Shown here piece by piece: positions 15,816-27,476 of a stretch of DNA of 64,000 nt. Under the pieces are notes generated by a model. The model saw only the letters and a program-made list of their open reading frames with translations. It was not told the origin of the DNA and ran no database searches. The number at the start of each line of letters is the position of its first letter. The stretch's first letter is position 1. The translations under genes were made by a program, and so were the position numbers. The DNA is from SPDF01 sp963812085 (GTDB lineage Bacteria > Gemmatimonadota > Gemmatimonadetes > Gemmatimonadales > GWC2-71-9): contig CAWETL010000005.1 in the NCBI GenBank assembly GCA_963812085.1, forward strand, positions 62,001-126,000. Reading direction: 5' to 3'.

Positions 15816-18116
15816 CCGTGACCGCGAGCGGCACCCGCGCCTCGTCGTTTCCCGGCGAGCGTCCGGTCACGCCGACGGTGGTGCAGGAGCACAACCTCAA
15901 CGAGCTCGAGTACGGGCGCATCGTCGCCATGCTGGGCCGCACGCCGACTCTCACCGAACTCGGCGTCTTCTCCGCCCTCTGGTCGGAACACTGCTCGTAC
16001 AAGCACTCCAAGCCCGTCCTGAAGCGGTTCCCGACGACGGGGCCACAGGTCGTGCAGGGCCCGGGGGAAAACGCCGGCGTGCTCCGCCTGCCCGACGGGT
16101 GGGCGGTGGCGTTCAAGATCGAGTCCCACAATCACCCCTCCGCCGTGGAGCCCTACCAGGGGGCCGCCACCGGCGTGGGCGGCATCCTGCGGGACGTCTT
16201 CACCATGGGTGCCCGCCCGGTGGCGGTCCTCAACAGCCTCCGCTTCGGCCCGCTCACCGAGCCGCGGAACCGCTACCTCTTCGCCGGCGTGGTGCGGGGC
16301 GTCGGGCGACTACGGCAACTGCATCGGCGTGCCCACCCTCGGCGGCGAGGTGGCCTTCGCCGACGGGTACTCCGGCAATCCGCTGGTCAACGCCATGTGC
16401 GTCGGGATCCTCCGGGAGGCGGACCTGGCCACGGCGCGGGCCCACGGCGTCGGCAACGTCCTGCTCAACGTGGGCGCCAAGACCGGCCGCGACGGCATCC
16501 ACGGGGCGAGCTTCGCCTCGGAGGAACTGTCGGAGAAGAGCGAGGCCCGGCGTCCGCAGGTGCAGGTGGGCGACCCCTTCACCGAGAAGCTCCTGATGGA
16601 GGCCAGCCTCGAGCTCATCACCTCCAAGCTGATCGTGGCCATCCAGGACATGGGCGCCGCGGGACTCACCAGCTCGAGCGCCGAGATGGCCGCGCGCGGC
16701 GGCGTCGGTGTCGAGATCGACACCGGGCTGGTCCCGACCCGCGAGCCGGGCATGACTCCCTACGAGATCCTGCTCTCGGAATCGCAGGAGCGGATGCTGG
16801 TGGTGGCGGAGCCGCACCGGGTGCCCGCCATCCAGGCCGTTTGCCGGAAGTGGGAACTCGATGCCACCGAGATCGGTCACGTGACCGACGACGGACTCTT
16901 CCGGGTCAAGCATCACGGACTCACCGTGGCGGAGATTCCCGGCCAGCCCCTGGTGGACGACTGCCCGATCTACACGCCCGAGGCCCGCGAGGCGCCCGCC
17001 GCCGCGGCCAGGCGCCGTGCCCGGCCGAGGGTGCCCGCCCGGGTGGGCATCACCGACGCCCTCGAGGCGCTGCTCGACACACCCTCGATCGCGAGCAAGC
17101 GCTGGGTGTACGAACAGTACGACTCGACGGTGCAGGCCGCGACGGTGCTCGGTCCGGGGAGCGACGCCGGCGTCTTCCGCGTGGGCGAGGAGTCGTTCGC
17201 GCTGGCGGTGAGCGTGGACTGCAACAACCGGCTCGTCGGCCTCGATCCGTACGAGGGCGGCAAGGCCACGGTCGCCGAGGCGGCGCGCAACGTCGCCTGC
17301 ACGGGGGCCGTCCCCCTCGGCATCACCGACTGCCTCAACTTCGGCAATCCCGAGAAGCCCGAGGTGTTCTTCCAGTTCCGCGAGGCCTGCCGCGGCATCG
17401 CCGACGCCTGCCTGGCGTTCGGCACGCCCGTCACCGGGGGCAACGTCTCGTTCTACAACGAGAGCCCGACCGGCGCGGTGGACCCGACGCCCACCGTCGG
17501 CATGGTCGGCCTGCTCCGGCGGGCAGCGGACCGGGTGCCGAGTCACTTCCAGGCCGTCGGCGACCGGATCGTGATCGTCGGCGCCACGGCGGGTACGCTC
17601 GGCGGCTCGGCCTACTGGGCCGAGCTCTGCCGCTTCATCGGCGGCGAGGCGCCGCCGGTGGACCTGGAACATGAGGCGCGCCTGCAGCGTTTCCTTGTGG
17701 CGTCCGCCGAGGCGCGACTGCTGCGCTCGGCCCACGACTGCTCCGAGGGCGGGCTCGCGGTGGCGCTCGCTGAATCGGCCATCGGCGGTCCCTACGCCGA
17801 CCGCGGCTTCGGGGCCATCGCCGACCTTCGCACCTACGCCCCCGGGCTGGCGCCGGAACAGGTCCTGTACGGTGAAGATCACGGCCGGGTGGTGCTGAGC
17901 GTCGCGCCGCCGGCATTGCCGGGGCTCCGGGCGCTGCTCGTGCGGCACGGACTTCGCGGATACCTCGCCGGCGAGGTCCGCGCCCCGGGAGGAATGTTGG
18001 AGGTCGTCATGCCTGGAACTGTTCATCGGTGGCCGGTCGACCGGCTCCGGACCGTGTACGACGACGCCATTCCGCGCCGGATGCGGGAAGTCGTCAGCGA
18101 CCGAGCGGGAGCCTAG
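15812..18116 (+). CDS. purL: FGAM synthase large subunit PurL, frameshifted
   Basis: ATP-dependent amidation of FGAR with ammonia from PurQ. Small-type PurL; 767 residues after correction. N-terminal signatures are ALWSEHCSYKHSKP (His60) and ESHNHPSAVEPYQGAATGVG. The frame breaks at 16304-16306: GTCGGGCGAC should read GTC-GGC-GAC, giving VGDYGNCIGVPTLGGE, so one G is extra. The rest, including NVSFYNESP and HDCSEGGLAVAL, is intact. The GTG start overlaps the previous stop (GTGA); a second GTG lies two codons on. Probably a sequence error. Confidence 0.92.
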
Positions 18117-18119
18117 CCC

Positions 18120-19507
18120 ATGTGCGGAATCATCGGAGTCTCAGGAGTACCCGACGCGGCCCGCGTCGCCTACCTCGGCCTGTACGCGCTGCAGCACCGC
18201 GGGCAGGAGAGCGCGGGGATCGTCGCGGTGGGCGCGGACGGTAACTCCCGCATCAAGGTCGGCATGGGCCTGGTGTCCGAGACCTTCGATGACGTGGAAC
18301 TCCAGAAGCTTCCCGGCGACGTGGCCGTCGGCCACACGCGGTACTCCACGACCGGCAGCACCGTCCTGGCCAACGCGCAGCCCTGCCTCGTCAACTACCG
18401 GGCCGGGGCGCTCACCGTGGCCCACAACGGCAACCTGACCAACGCCGCCGCGATCAAGCAGTCCCTGGTCGAACGCGGCTCGATCTTCGCCTCCTCGAGC
18501 GACACCGAAGTGATGGTCCACCTGATCGCCCGCTCCGAGGCGCCGGACGTCGAGATGCAGATCCGCTCCGCCCTGGAACGGGTGGAGGGGGCGTACAGTC
18601 TGGTCATCGGCGTGGGACGCACGCTCTACGCCGTCGTGGATCCGCGCGGCTTCCGTCCGCTGGTGCTCGGTCGCCTGGGCAAGGGCATCGTCGCCGCCAG
18701 CGAGACCTGCGCCCTCGACCTGGTGGGCGCCACGTTCATCCGCGAACTGCAGCCCGGCGAGTTCGTCCGCATCAGCGAGGGCGCGGTCGAGGATCTGCAG
18801 CCGCTCCGCCCGCGGCCGGTCAGCCGCTGCGTCTTCGAGTTGATCTACTTTGCCCGGCCCGACAGCACGATCTTCGGGCAGTCGGTGGACCGGGTGCGCC
18901 GCGAGGCGGGGCGCCGCCTGGCCGTCGAGCATCCGGCTCCCGGAGCCGACGTGGTCTTCTCCGTCCCCGACAGCAGCAACGCGATGGCCCTCGGCTACAG
19001 CGAGGTGTCCGGCATCAAGCTCGAGCACGGCCTGATCCGGAACCACTACGTCGGGCGCACCTTCATCCACCCGACCCAGGCGCTGCGGGTCGCCAAGGTG
19101 AAGATCAAGTTCAATCCCGTGCGCGGCGTGATCGAGGGCAAGCGCGTCGTCGTGGTGGACGACAGCCTCGTCCGCGGCACCACGAGTCGCGGCCTGGTGC
19201 AGATGATCCGCGCCGTCGGCGCGAAGGAAGTGCACCTGCGGCTCGCGTCGCCGCCCATCACGGGGCCCTGCCACTACGGCATCGACACCCCGACGCGCGA
19301 GGAGCTCATCGCCTCCACGCACTCGATGGAGGAGATCAAGTCGTACCTCGGCGTCGACTCCCTCGGCTACCTCAGCCTCGAGGGTATGATCGGCGCCGCC
19401 GGCGGCGGGCCGTTCTGCCACGCCTGCTTCTCGGGCCAGTATCCCACCGCCGTTCCGCCGCAGATCGTCGAGATCCAGCACGCGTCCCCCCTGACCGCGA
19501 GCCCAGC

Positions 19508-19511
<4 letters not shown>
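18120..19511 (+). CDS. purF: Amidophosphoribosyltransferase
   Basis: First committed step of purine synthesis: PRPP plus glutamine to phosphoribosylamine. 463 residues. The N-terminal nucleophile Cys2 is in MCGIIGV; the glutaminase domain has LQHRGQESAG and GHTRYSTTG. The PRPP motif is VVVVDDSLVRGTTS. Cysteines in CVFELIYF, GPCHYGI and FCHACFSGQYP match the Fe-S ligand pattern of the Bacillus-type enzyme, so an oxygen-sensitive cluster and propeptide-like maturation are likely. It lies 3 bases after purL. Confidence 0.97.
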
Positions 19512-22174
<2,663 letters not shown>

Positions 22175-22176
22175 AG

Positions 22177-22671
22177 ATGGCGACTCCCCTGGTGGGCATC
22201 GTGATGGGCAGTGCCTCGGACTGGCCGGTCATGCTGCACGCTGCCAACCGGCTCACGGGCTTCGGTATTCAGTGCGAGTCGCGGGTCATCTCCGCGCACC
22301 GCTCTCCCGCCCTGGCCCACGAGTACGCCGCCACGGCGGAGCAGCGCGGCCTGGCGTGCATCATCGCCGCGGCCGGCGGGGCGGCCCACCTGGCCGGGGT
22401 CATGGCGGCCGGCACCACGATCCCGGTGCTCGGCGTGCCGATGCCGAGCCAGCACCTGCAGGGAATGGACTCGCTCCTTTCCACGGTGCAGATGCCGGCC
22501 GGCATCCCGGTGGCCACCTTTGCCATCGGCGACGCCGGCGCCCATAACGCCGCGCTCTTCGTGGTGGCGATGCTGGCCCGCACCGACAAGGCACTGGCCG
22601 AGAAGCTGAAGGCGTTCCGGGTGGAGCAGGAGGAGAAGATCCGGAAGATCGACCTGGAGGGGCACATCTAG
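22177..22671 (+). CDS. purE: N5-CAIR mutase or AIR carboxylase, PurE
   Basis: Makes CAIR for PurC. 164 residues with VGIVMGSASDWPVM, the SAHRSP motif, AAGGAAHLAGV and GVPMPSQHLQGMDSL. The SAHRSP and small size suggest class I, which normally needs PurK; none is in the window. Last gene of the operon, 2 bases after ppdK, followed by the repeat array and terminator. Confidence 0.95.
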   Translation: MATPLVGIVMGSASDWPVMLHAANRLTGFGIQCESRVISAHRSPALAHEYAATAEQRGLACIIAAAGGAAHLAGVMAAGTTIPVLGVPMPSQHLQGMDSLLSTVQMPAGIPVATFAIGDAGAHNAALFVVAMLARTDKALAEKLKAFRVEQEEKIRKIDLEGHI

Positions 22672-22674
22672 GCC

Positions 22675-22710
22675 GGGCAGCGGGGCAGCGGGGCAGCGGG
22701 GCAGCGGGGC
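22675..22710 (+). repeat. Short tandem array of GGGGCAGC
   Basis: GGGCAGC, three exact GGGGCAGC units, then a degenerate GGGGCGGG, starting four bases after the purE stop. The same 8-base unit occurs in the opposite orientation at 38692-38730, again downstream of a gene end. Confidence 0.75.
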
Positions 22711-22774
22711 GGGCAGGAAAACCGACCGGGGACCTCCGGGCAACTGCCCCGAGGTCCCCGGTCTCTTCCTGCCC
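22711..22774. terminator. Bidirectional terminator between purE and the sulfatase
   Basis: A perfect 12-bp stem, ACCGGGGACCTC at 22725-22736 with its complement at 22751-22762, is nested in an outer 9-bp pairing GGGCAGGAA with TTCCTGCCC. The minus-strand side is followed by TTTT, which suits the sulfatase transcript; the plus side has a weaker pyrimidine tail. Confidence 0.8.
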
Positions 22775-22783
22775 TCGTTCCGG

Positions 22784-25260
22784 CTAGTCGCCGACGCTGG
22801 CCAGGTGCGACTTCTGCTGCTGCACCTGCGCCGCCGACAACTGCGGCTCGCCGAGCTTCACGGTCACCGTGCCGATCGTGCCGCTGAAGGTGAACGGGAC
22901 GCTGTAGTCTGCGTCGTTGACCCCGGTCCGAAGATCTGACCCGACGTCGAAGGTCTCGTCGATGGCCATCAGGAACGGGATGGTGTGGGGAATGGACAAG
23001 GTCGACACCTTGGTCCCATCCACGGACAGCACCCCGTCGCCGCCCTTGCCGAAGCCGGGGCCCTTGTAGGTGAAGTCGAAGACGAGGGTGTGCTTGCCGG
23101 GCGTGAGCGCCTTGGCGCCGGCCCAGCGGAACCGCTCGAGGTCGGCCAGGTCGTAGGTGAAGACCGGCTTCCCCTTGAGAACGTAGAAGCCCCATCCGCC
23201 GAACCGCCCGCCCGCGGTGACCACCATCCCGTTGCCGCCGTCCTTCGGCACCGTGACCTCGGCGGTGATGGTGAACGACCGGGTGAGCACGCTCGGCGCG
23301 TCGCTCAGGGGGATCCCCGCCAGCGCGCCGTTGTAGGTAAAGGTGGTCCGGCCCGCCGTGGCGCTCGGGCGCGGGGAGAGAATCCGCTCGAGGATCTGGT
23401 TGTCGAGCGGGAAGACGTTGTACTTGGCCGCCTCGACCATGAACATTTCCTGCAGTTCCCGCAACTTGTCGGGGTTGGCGGCGGCCAGGTTGGTGTTCTC
23501 CGAGTAGTCCTCGTCGATGTGGTAGAGCTCCCACGGATACCCGTTGACCACCTCGGGCATCTTTGCCTGCCCCATCAGCCACGGCGGAGCCGGCGGCACC
23601 GTGACGGCGATCCAGCCGTCGTGGTAGAGCGCGCGGTTGCCGAACATCTCGAAGTACTGCGTCTGGCGGTGGGACTTGACGCGTGCGCTCTCCGCCGGCC
23701 AACTGTACGCCATGCTGACGCCCTCGATGGGCCGCTGCGCCACGCCATCCACCATCGCGGGCGCCTGAATGCCGGTGGCCTCGAGAATGGTCGGCAGCGA
23801 TGTCGATCATGTGGTGAAACTGGGTCCGGACCGCGCCGCCGGCCGGGATGTGCCCCGGCCACGACATCGCCATGCCCTGGCGAGTGCCACCGAAGAAGGA
23901 CGCGACCTGCTTGGTCCACTTGAACGGCGTGTCGAAGGCCCAGCTCCACGCCACGGCCATGTGGGGGTAGGTCAGGTCCGAGCCCCAGACGTCGTAGAAC
24001 TTCATCTGTTCGGCGATCGGGATGTTGGGCATCCCGCCCAGCGAAGTGTACTCGTTGGGGGTGCCCACCGTGCTCCCCTCGGCGCTGTTGCCGTTGTCCC
24101 CCTCGATGTAGATGATGAGGGTGTTGTCCAGCTCGCCGGCGTCCTGCACGGCCTGGATGACCCGTCCGATCTCATTATCGGTGTACGCCACGTAGGCGGC
24201 AAACACCTCGACCTGCTTGATGAAGAGCTTCTTCTCTTCGGGCGTCAGCGTTTCCCACTTGGGCAGCTGGTCAGGCCACGGGGTCAGCTGCGTGTTGGCG
24301 GGAATGACGCCGAGGCGCTTCTGGTTGGCAAAAATCGTGTCCCGGAGCGCGTTCCAGCCGTTGTCGAAAAGGTGCATCGCGTGGATCTTGGCGATCCACT
24401 CGGGCGTCGGCTGATGCGGTGCATGCGTCCCACCAGGGACGTAATACACGAAGAAGGGCTGCTCCGGTGCCACCGCCTTCAGCTGGCGGATATGCTCGAT
24501 CGCGTCGTCCGCCATGTCGGTGGTCAGGTTGTATCCCGGATGGCCGATCCAGGGATAGACCGGCGTCGTGTTCCGGAACAGGTACGGCGTCCACTGGTCT
24601 GTCTCGCCGCCCATGAAGCCGTAGAAGTAGTCGAAGCCCATCCCGATCGGCCACTGGGTGAACGGGCCCGGCCGCGCTGTACTGGTAGGCTGGGGTGTTG
24701 TGGTTCTTGCCGAACCAGCTGGTGGCGTAGCCGTTCTCCCGCAGGATTTCACCGACGGTGGCGTTCTCCGGTCCGATGATGGAGTTGTAGCCGGGGTAGC
24801 CGGTGGCCTGCTCCGAGATGACGCCGAAGCCCACCGAGTGGTGGTTGCGCCCCGTGATCAGCGCCGCCCGGGTGGGGGAGCAGAGCGCGGTCGAGTGGAA
24901 CTGGGTGTACTTGACGCCCGCGGAGGCGATCCGGTCCATCGCGGGGGTCGGGATGACGCCGCCGAACGAACTGGAGATGCCGTACCCCGCATCGTCCGTC
25001 ATGATGAGGAGGACGTTCGGCGCCCCCTTCGGGGGGACGACCGTGGCCGGCCAGCAGGACTTCGAATCCCTGGCGCTCAGGTTGATGACGCCACCGAATT
25101 GGGCCGGCGGATTGGGAAGGTATCGACCGTCCACCGTGGTGGTGGCGCTCGGCGAGCAGGGAACGCCGGTGGTCTGTTGGGCGGCGAGCGAAGTGGCGCC
25201 GGCGAGGAAGGATGCGGCAACGACGACCGAGAGCCGCCACCGGCGCGTATCGGATTTCAT
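22784..25260 (-). CDS. Large arylsulfatase, exported, two frameshifts
   Basis: Corrected length about 824 residues. The signal peptide ends SLAAQQ. The formylglycine signature is CSPTRAALITGR, preceded by the metal-binding NVLLIMTDDAGYG; FYYVPGGTHAPHQPT-type and EGDNGNSAEGS stretches follow, and the C-terminus has a beta-rich extension. The frame breaks twice, near 24664-24666 (one extra base after YQYSAAGP) and near 23792 (one extra base in DIAATILEATG); both fit single insertions. ATG at 25260 has a GGAG site. It would need a formylglycine-generating enzyme, not seen here. Either sequence error or early decay; substrate unknown. Confidence 0.85.
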
Positions 25261-25403
25261 CAAGCACTCCTGCGGTTCAGGGGGTGACCGGTGGAGGCAG
25301 TGGCCATCGCCTCCGACGACGGATGAAACGTATTCGGGCCACTGGGGGACGTCCAGACCGGTGACAGGGCCGTGACGAAAACTTCAGGAATCCGATCGCC
25401 TCT

Positions 25404-25428
25404 TCACGGCTTCTTCATCGAACCGTGA
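25404..25428. promoter_or_regulatory. Dyad upstream of the two-repeat protein gene
   Basis: TCACGG, 13 bases, CCGTGA, perfect 6-bp arms, in the 224-base gap between the divergent sulfatase and two-repeat genes. Further GTGAC copies lie at about 25280-25376. It could be an operator controlling either gene; no regulator gene is adjacent. Confidence 0.25.
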
Positions 25429-25484
25429 GAAATGCCAGATAGATTGCGCTGGTCGACCGCCCCCTCACCCCTTGGAGGAACACC

Positions 25485-26063
25485 ATGAAGCGACTCGGAT
25501 TTGCGATACTTGCACTCGGCTTGGCGACCACGGCCCGGGCCCAGGTTCCGGCCAAGCCCGCCGTCCAGCCGACCGGCCAGGCGGTCATGGCGTCCGTCAC
25601 CGTGACCGCGACGGTGACCGCCATCAACCAGAAGACGCGCGCGGTCACCCTGACTGCGCAGAACGGCCAGGTGTATAGCTTCGTAGCCGACACCGCGGTG
25701 AAGAACCTCGCCCAGGTCAAGCAGGGAGATAACGTCACCGTCACATACATCGAGGCGCTCGCGTACGACGTGCGGAAACCCGGTACCGCGCCTGCTCCGA
25801 CCACGACCGTCGCCGGCGCGGCGGCCCCGGTGGGCGCCATGCCGGCGGGCGCCATCGCGCAACAGACCACGGCGACCGTCACGATCACGGCGATCGACAC
25901 CAAGGTCCCGTCCGTGACCTTCAAGGGACCGCAAGGGAACACCCAGACCATCAAGGTCCTGCACCCGGAGCGGCTCCAGGGCGTGAAGGTGGGCGACCTC
26001 GTCGACCTGACCTACACCCAGGCGCTCGCGATCAAGGTCACCCCGGCGCCGAAGAAGAACTAG
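25485..26063 (+). CDS. Secreted two-repeat protein of unknown function
   Basis: 192 residues. The signal peptide ends TTARAQVP, so cleavage is likely before Gln. The mature part holds two copies of a ~60-residue beta-rich unit: first ATVTAINQKTRAVTLTAQNG to QGDNVTVTYIEALAYDVRKP, then ATVTITAIDTKVPSVTFKGP to VGDLVDLTYTQALAIKVTP. A Pro/Ala/Thr linker joins them. Each unit looks like a small OB- or SH3-like barrel. No catalytic motif is seen. A GGAGG site lies 8 bases before ATG. Monocistronic, divergent from the sulfatase and ending at strong hairpins. Confidence 0.75.
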   Translation: MKRLGFAILALGLATTARAQVPAKPAVQPTGQAVMASVTVTATVTAINQKTRAVTLTAQNGQVYSFVADTAVKNLAQVKQGDNVTVTYIEALAYDVRKPGTAPAPTTTVAGAAAPVGAMPAGAIAQQTTATVTITAIDTKVPSVTFKGPQGNTQTIKVLHPERLQGVKVGDLVDLTYTQALAIKVTPAPKKN

Positions 26064-26073
26064 ACCCAGCGTT

Positions 26074-26090
26074 CGGGGGGCCACCCCCCG
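26074..26090. terminator. Short GC hairpin after the two-repeat gene
   Basis: CGGGGGG, a three-base loop and CCCCCCG form a 7-bp stem 11 bases after the stop. There is no T-tract. It may act with the next hairpin. Confidence 0.4.
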
Positions 26091-26096
26091 GAGCAC

Positions 26097-26139
26097 GAAG
26101 ACCCCGGACCGTGGCATGGCGCCCAGGTCCGGGGTCTTC
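26097..26139. terminator. Strong convergent terminator hairpin between the two-repeat gene and ssrA
   Basis: GAAGACCCCGGACC pairs perfectly over 14 bp with GGTCCGGGGTCTTC around a 15-base loop. It begins 15 bases beyond the ssrA 3' end and about 33 bases beyond the two-repeat gene's stop, so it can serve both. A U-tract is lacking on either strand. Confidence 0.65.
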
Positions 26140-26153
26140 TGCATTCGAGTCAG

Positions 26154-26517
26154 TGGAGGCGCAGGGAATCGAACCCTGGTCCGAGTGTGGTTCCGGAACC
26201 GCATCTACGTGCGTAGATCCCGCTTCTTGCGTCTCCCCGACCCGGCGTGGGACCGGCCGCTTCGGGGACGACCTCCTGAAGTCTCGCCTCACGCGTCGGA
26301 GGAACACGCTCGGCCAGCCCAGATTTGCGATCCGATCTACCGCGCCCCGGGCGGGCTCAGCAAACCGGAGGTGCGACAAGCGAGCTTTTCAGCTCAGCTT
26401 ACGCAGCCAGCGCCAGGTTATCGTTGGCGTTTGGTTGTTTCCAAGCGGTTTAGCCAGGGACTTGGACCTGGGCACGCAGCAATTCCTTCTTCCAACCCGT
26501 CGAAGCCGATCGCCCCC
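26154..26517 (-). ncRNA. ssrA: Transfer-messenger RNA (tmRNA)
   Basis: The 364-nt RNA rescues stalled ribosomes with SmpB and tags the nascent chain. The 5' end GGGGGCGATCGGCTTCGACG is the classic tmRNA start; its first seven bases pair with CGCCTCC at the 3' end. The T-arm is CAGGG-TTCGATT-CCCTG. CCA is not encoded. The tag frame at 26399-26428 reads GCC AAC GAT AAC CTG GCG CTG GCT GCG TAA, i.e. ANDNLALAA. It is the one-piece form. Exact ends come from acceptor-stem pairing and may be off by one base. Confidence 0.95.
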
Positions 26518-26529
26518 GGGTGTGTCAGA

Positions 26530-26558
26530 ATGATACACATTCGGCCACTCCCGGGCAA
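26530..26558 (-). promoter_or_regulatory. ssrA promoter
   Basis: On the minus strand TTGCCC, a 17-base spacer and TATCAT (5 of 6 matches to the -10). It lies 12 bases before the mature 5' end, leaving a short leader for 5' trimming. Confidence 0.6.
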
Positions 26559-26583
26559 GTGAGTTGACCCCGCCCTGGCTGTT

Positions 26584-27423
26584 CTACTTCTTCGGCCGCG
26601 CGACCGGATACAAGAGCGCGAAAACCATCCGCACCACGTCCGCGGGACCGTTGTCAGGACGGACGACGTTGTGATAGTACTGCAGGCTCAGGTTCACCGG
26701 CTGCTTCCCGATCCCGCTCACCTTCGAGACCCCCATACCAAGCGGGACGGTCCACTGCTGGCCGCTTGGCGCGTTCCAGTCGGCCGTAATGTCCGGGGAG
26801 GTGGAAAGGGACCACCCGCGATGCAGGTTGTAATTGATGAACGGCTGAACAAAGAACGAACTGATCGCCGTGGTGTTGTCGCTCCCGCCGATGCGCCACA
26901 ACTGATTCGCCACGGCCCCGATCACCCACTTACCGGGCATGGTGAGGATCACGAAGTCGGGCCCCAACGCGAACTGCCCCGTGGTCAGGGCGTCGTTCGT
27001 GGCCGTGGGGAAGGAGAAGATCGGGCCGAACCCCCAGATCACCTTGCCGGGATTCGCGGACGTAAGGAACATCTGCTCCTGGATATCCCCGATGCCGGTC
27101 GAGCGGTCTCCGGACGAGAGCGGCACGTTCACCATGGGGACGATCGTCCGGGACACGAGCAGCCAATCATCGTCGAGCGCCAGCGGGAGCACCGGCTGGA
27201 CGTTGATGACCTGCAGGGTCTGATCCCCCAGGCCGCCGCCGGTGTTCCAGTTGAACTGGAGCGGAATCGTCACGAGGTCCGCCACCGGGTTTTGCGTCTG
27301 CTTCGCCAGCGCCGCTGCCCTGGCCTCGAGCTCGGCCTTGGTCTCGGGCTTGGCGGGTTCCTGCGCCAAGAGCGCCGCGGGAACAGCCATCGCCAGCATT
27401 GCCGTCACTAGTGTCCTGCTCAT
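26584..27423 (-). CDS. Outer-membrane beta-barrel protein (often annotated transporter or neuromedin U)
   Basis: 279 residues. The signal peptide ends ALLAQEP. A short charged helix (LEARAAALAKQTQNP) precedes a chain of amphipathic strands: TIPLQFNWNTGGG, VINVQPVLPLALDDDW, IVPMVNVPLSSGD, SPDITADWNAPSG, with an aromatic-rich end. This matches a widespread barrel family related to MetA-type phenol-degradation proteins. The role is unknown, perhaps uptake of hydrophobic compounds. Start at 27423 has an AAAGG site 8 bases upstream; an ATG at 27441 is the alternative. It follows the DUF1254 gene on the same strand. Confidence 0.75.
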   Translation of the reverse strand: MSRTLVTAMLAMAVPAALLAQEPAKPETKAELEARAAALAKQTQNPVADLVTIPLQFNWNTGGGLGDQTLQVINVQPVLPLALDDDWLLVSRTIVPMVNVPLSSGDRSTGIGDIQEQMFLTSANPGKVIWGFGPIFSFPTATNDALTTGQFALGPDFVILTMPGKWVIGAVANQLWRIGGSDNTTAISSFFVQPFINYNLHRGWSLSTSPDITADWNAPSGQQWTVPLGMGVSKVSGIGKQPVNLSLQYYHNVVRPDNGPADVVRMVFALLYPVARPKK

Positions 27424-27476
27424 GGTTGCGGCCTTTCGCATGGTCCGTGGTCCATCGTGATACGTACCTGGCTCCC

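Noticed and set aside
25050..25075. T-loop-like TTCGAATCCCTGGCGC resembling a tRNA or ssrA 3' end
   Set aside because: It encodes the sulfatase segment ARDSKS, lacks a pairing T-stem partner and acceptor stem, and is not an exact copy of the ssrA end, so it is not an attachment site.
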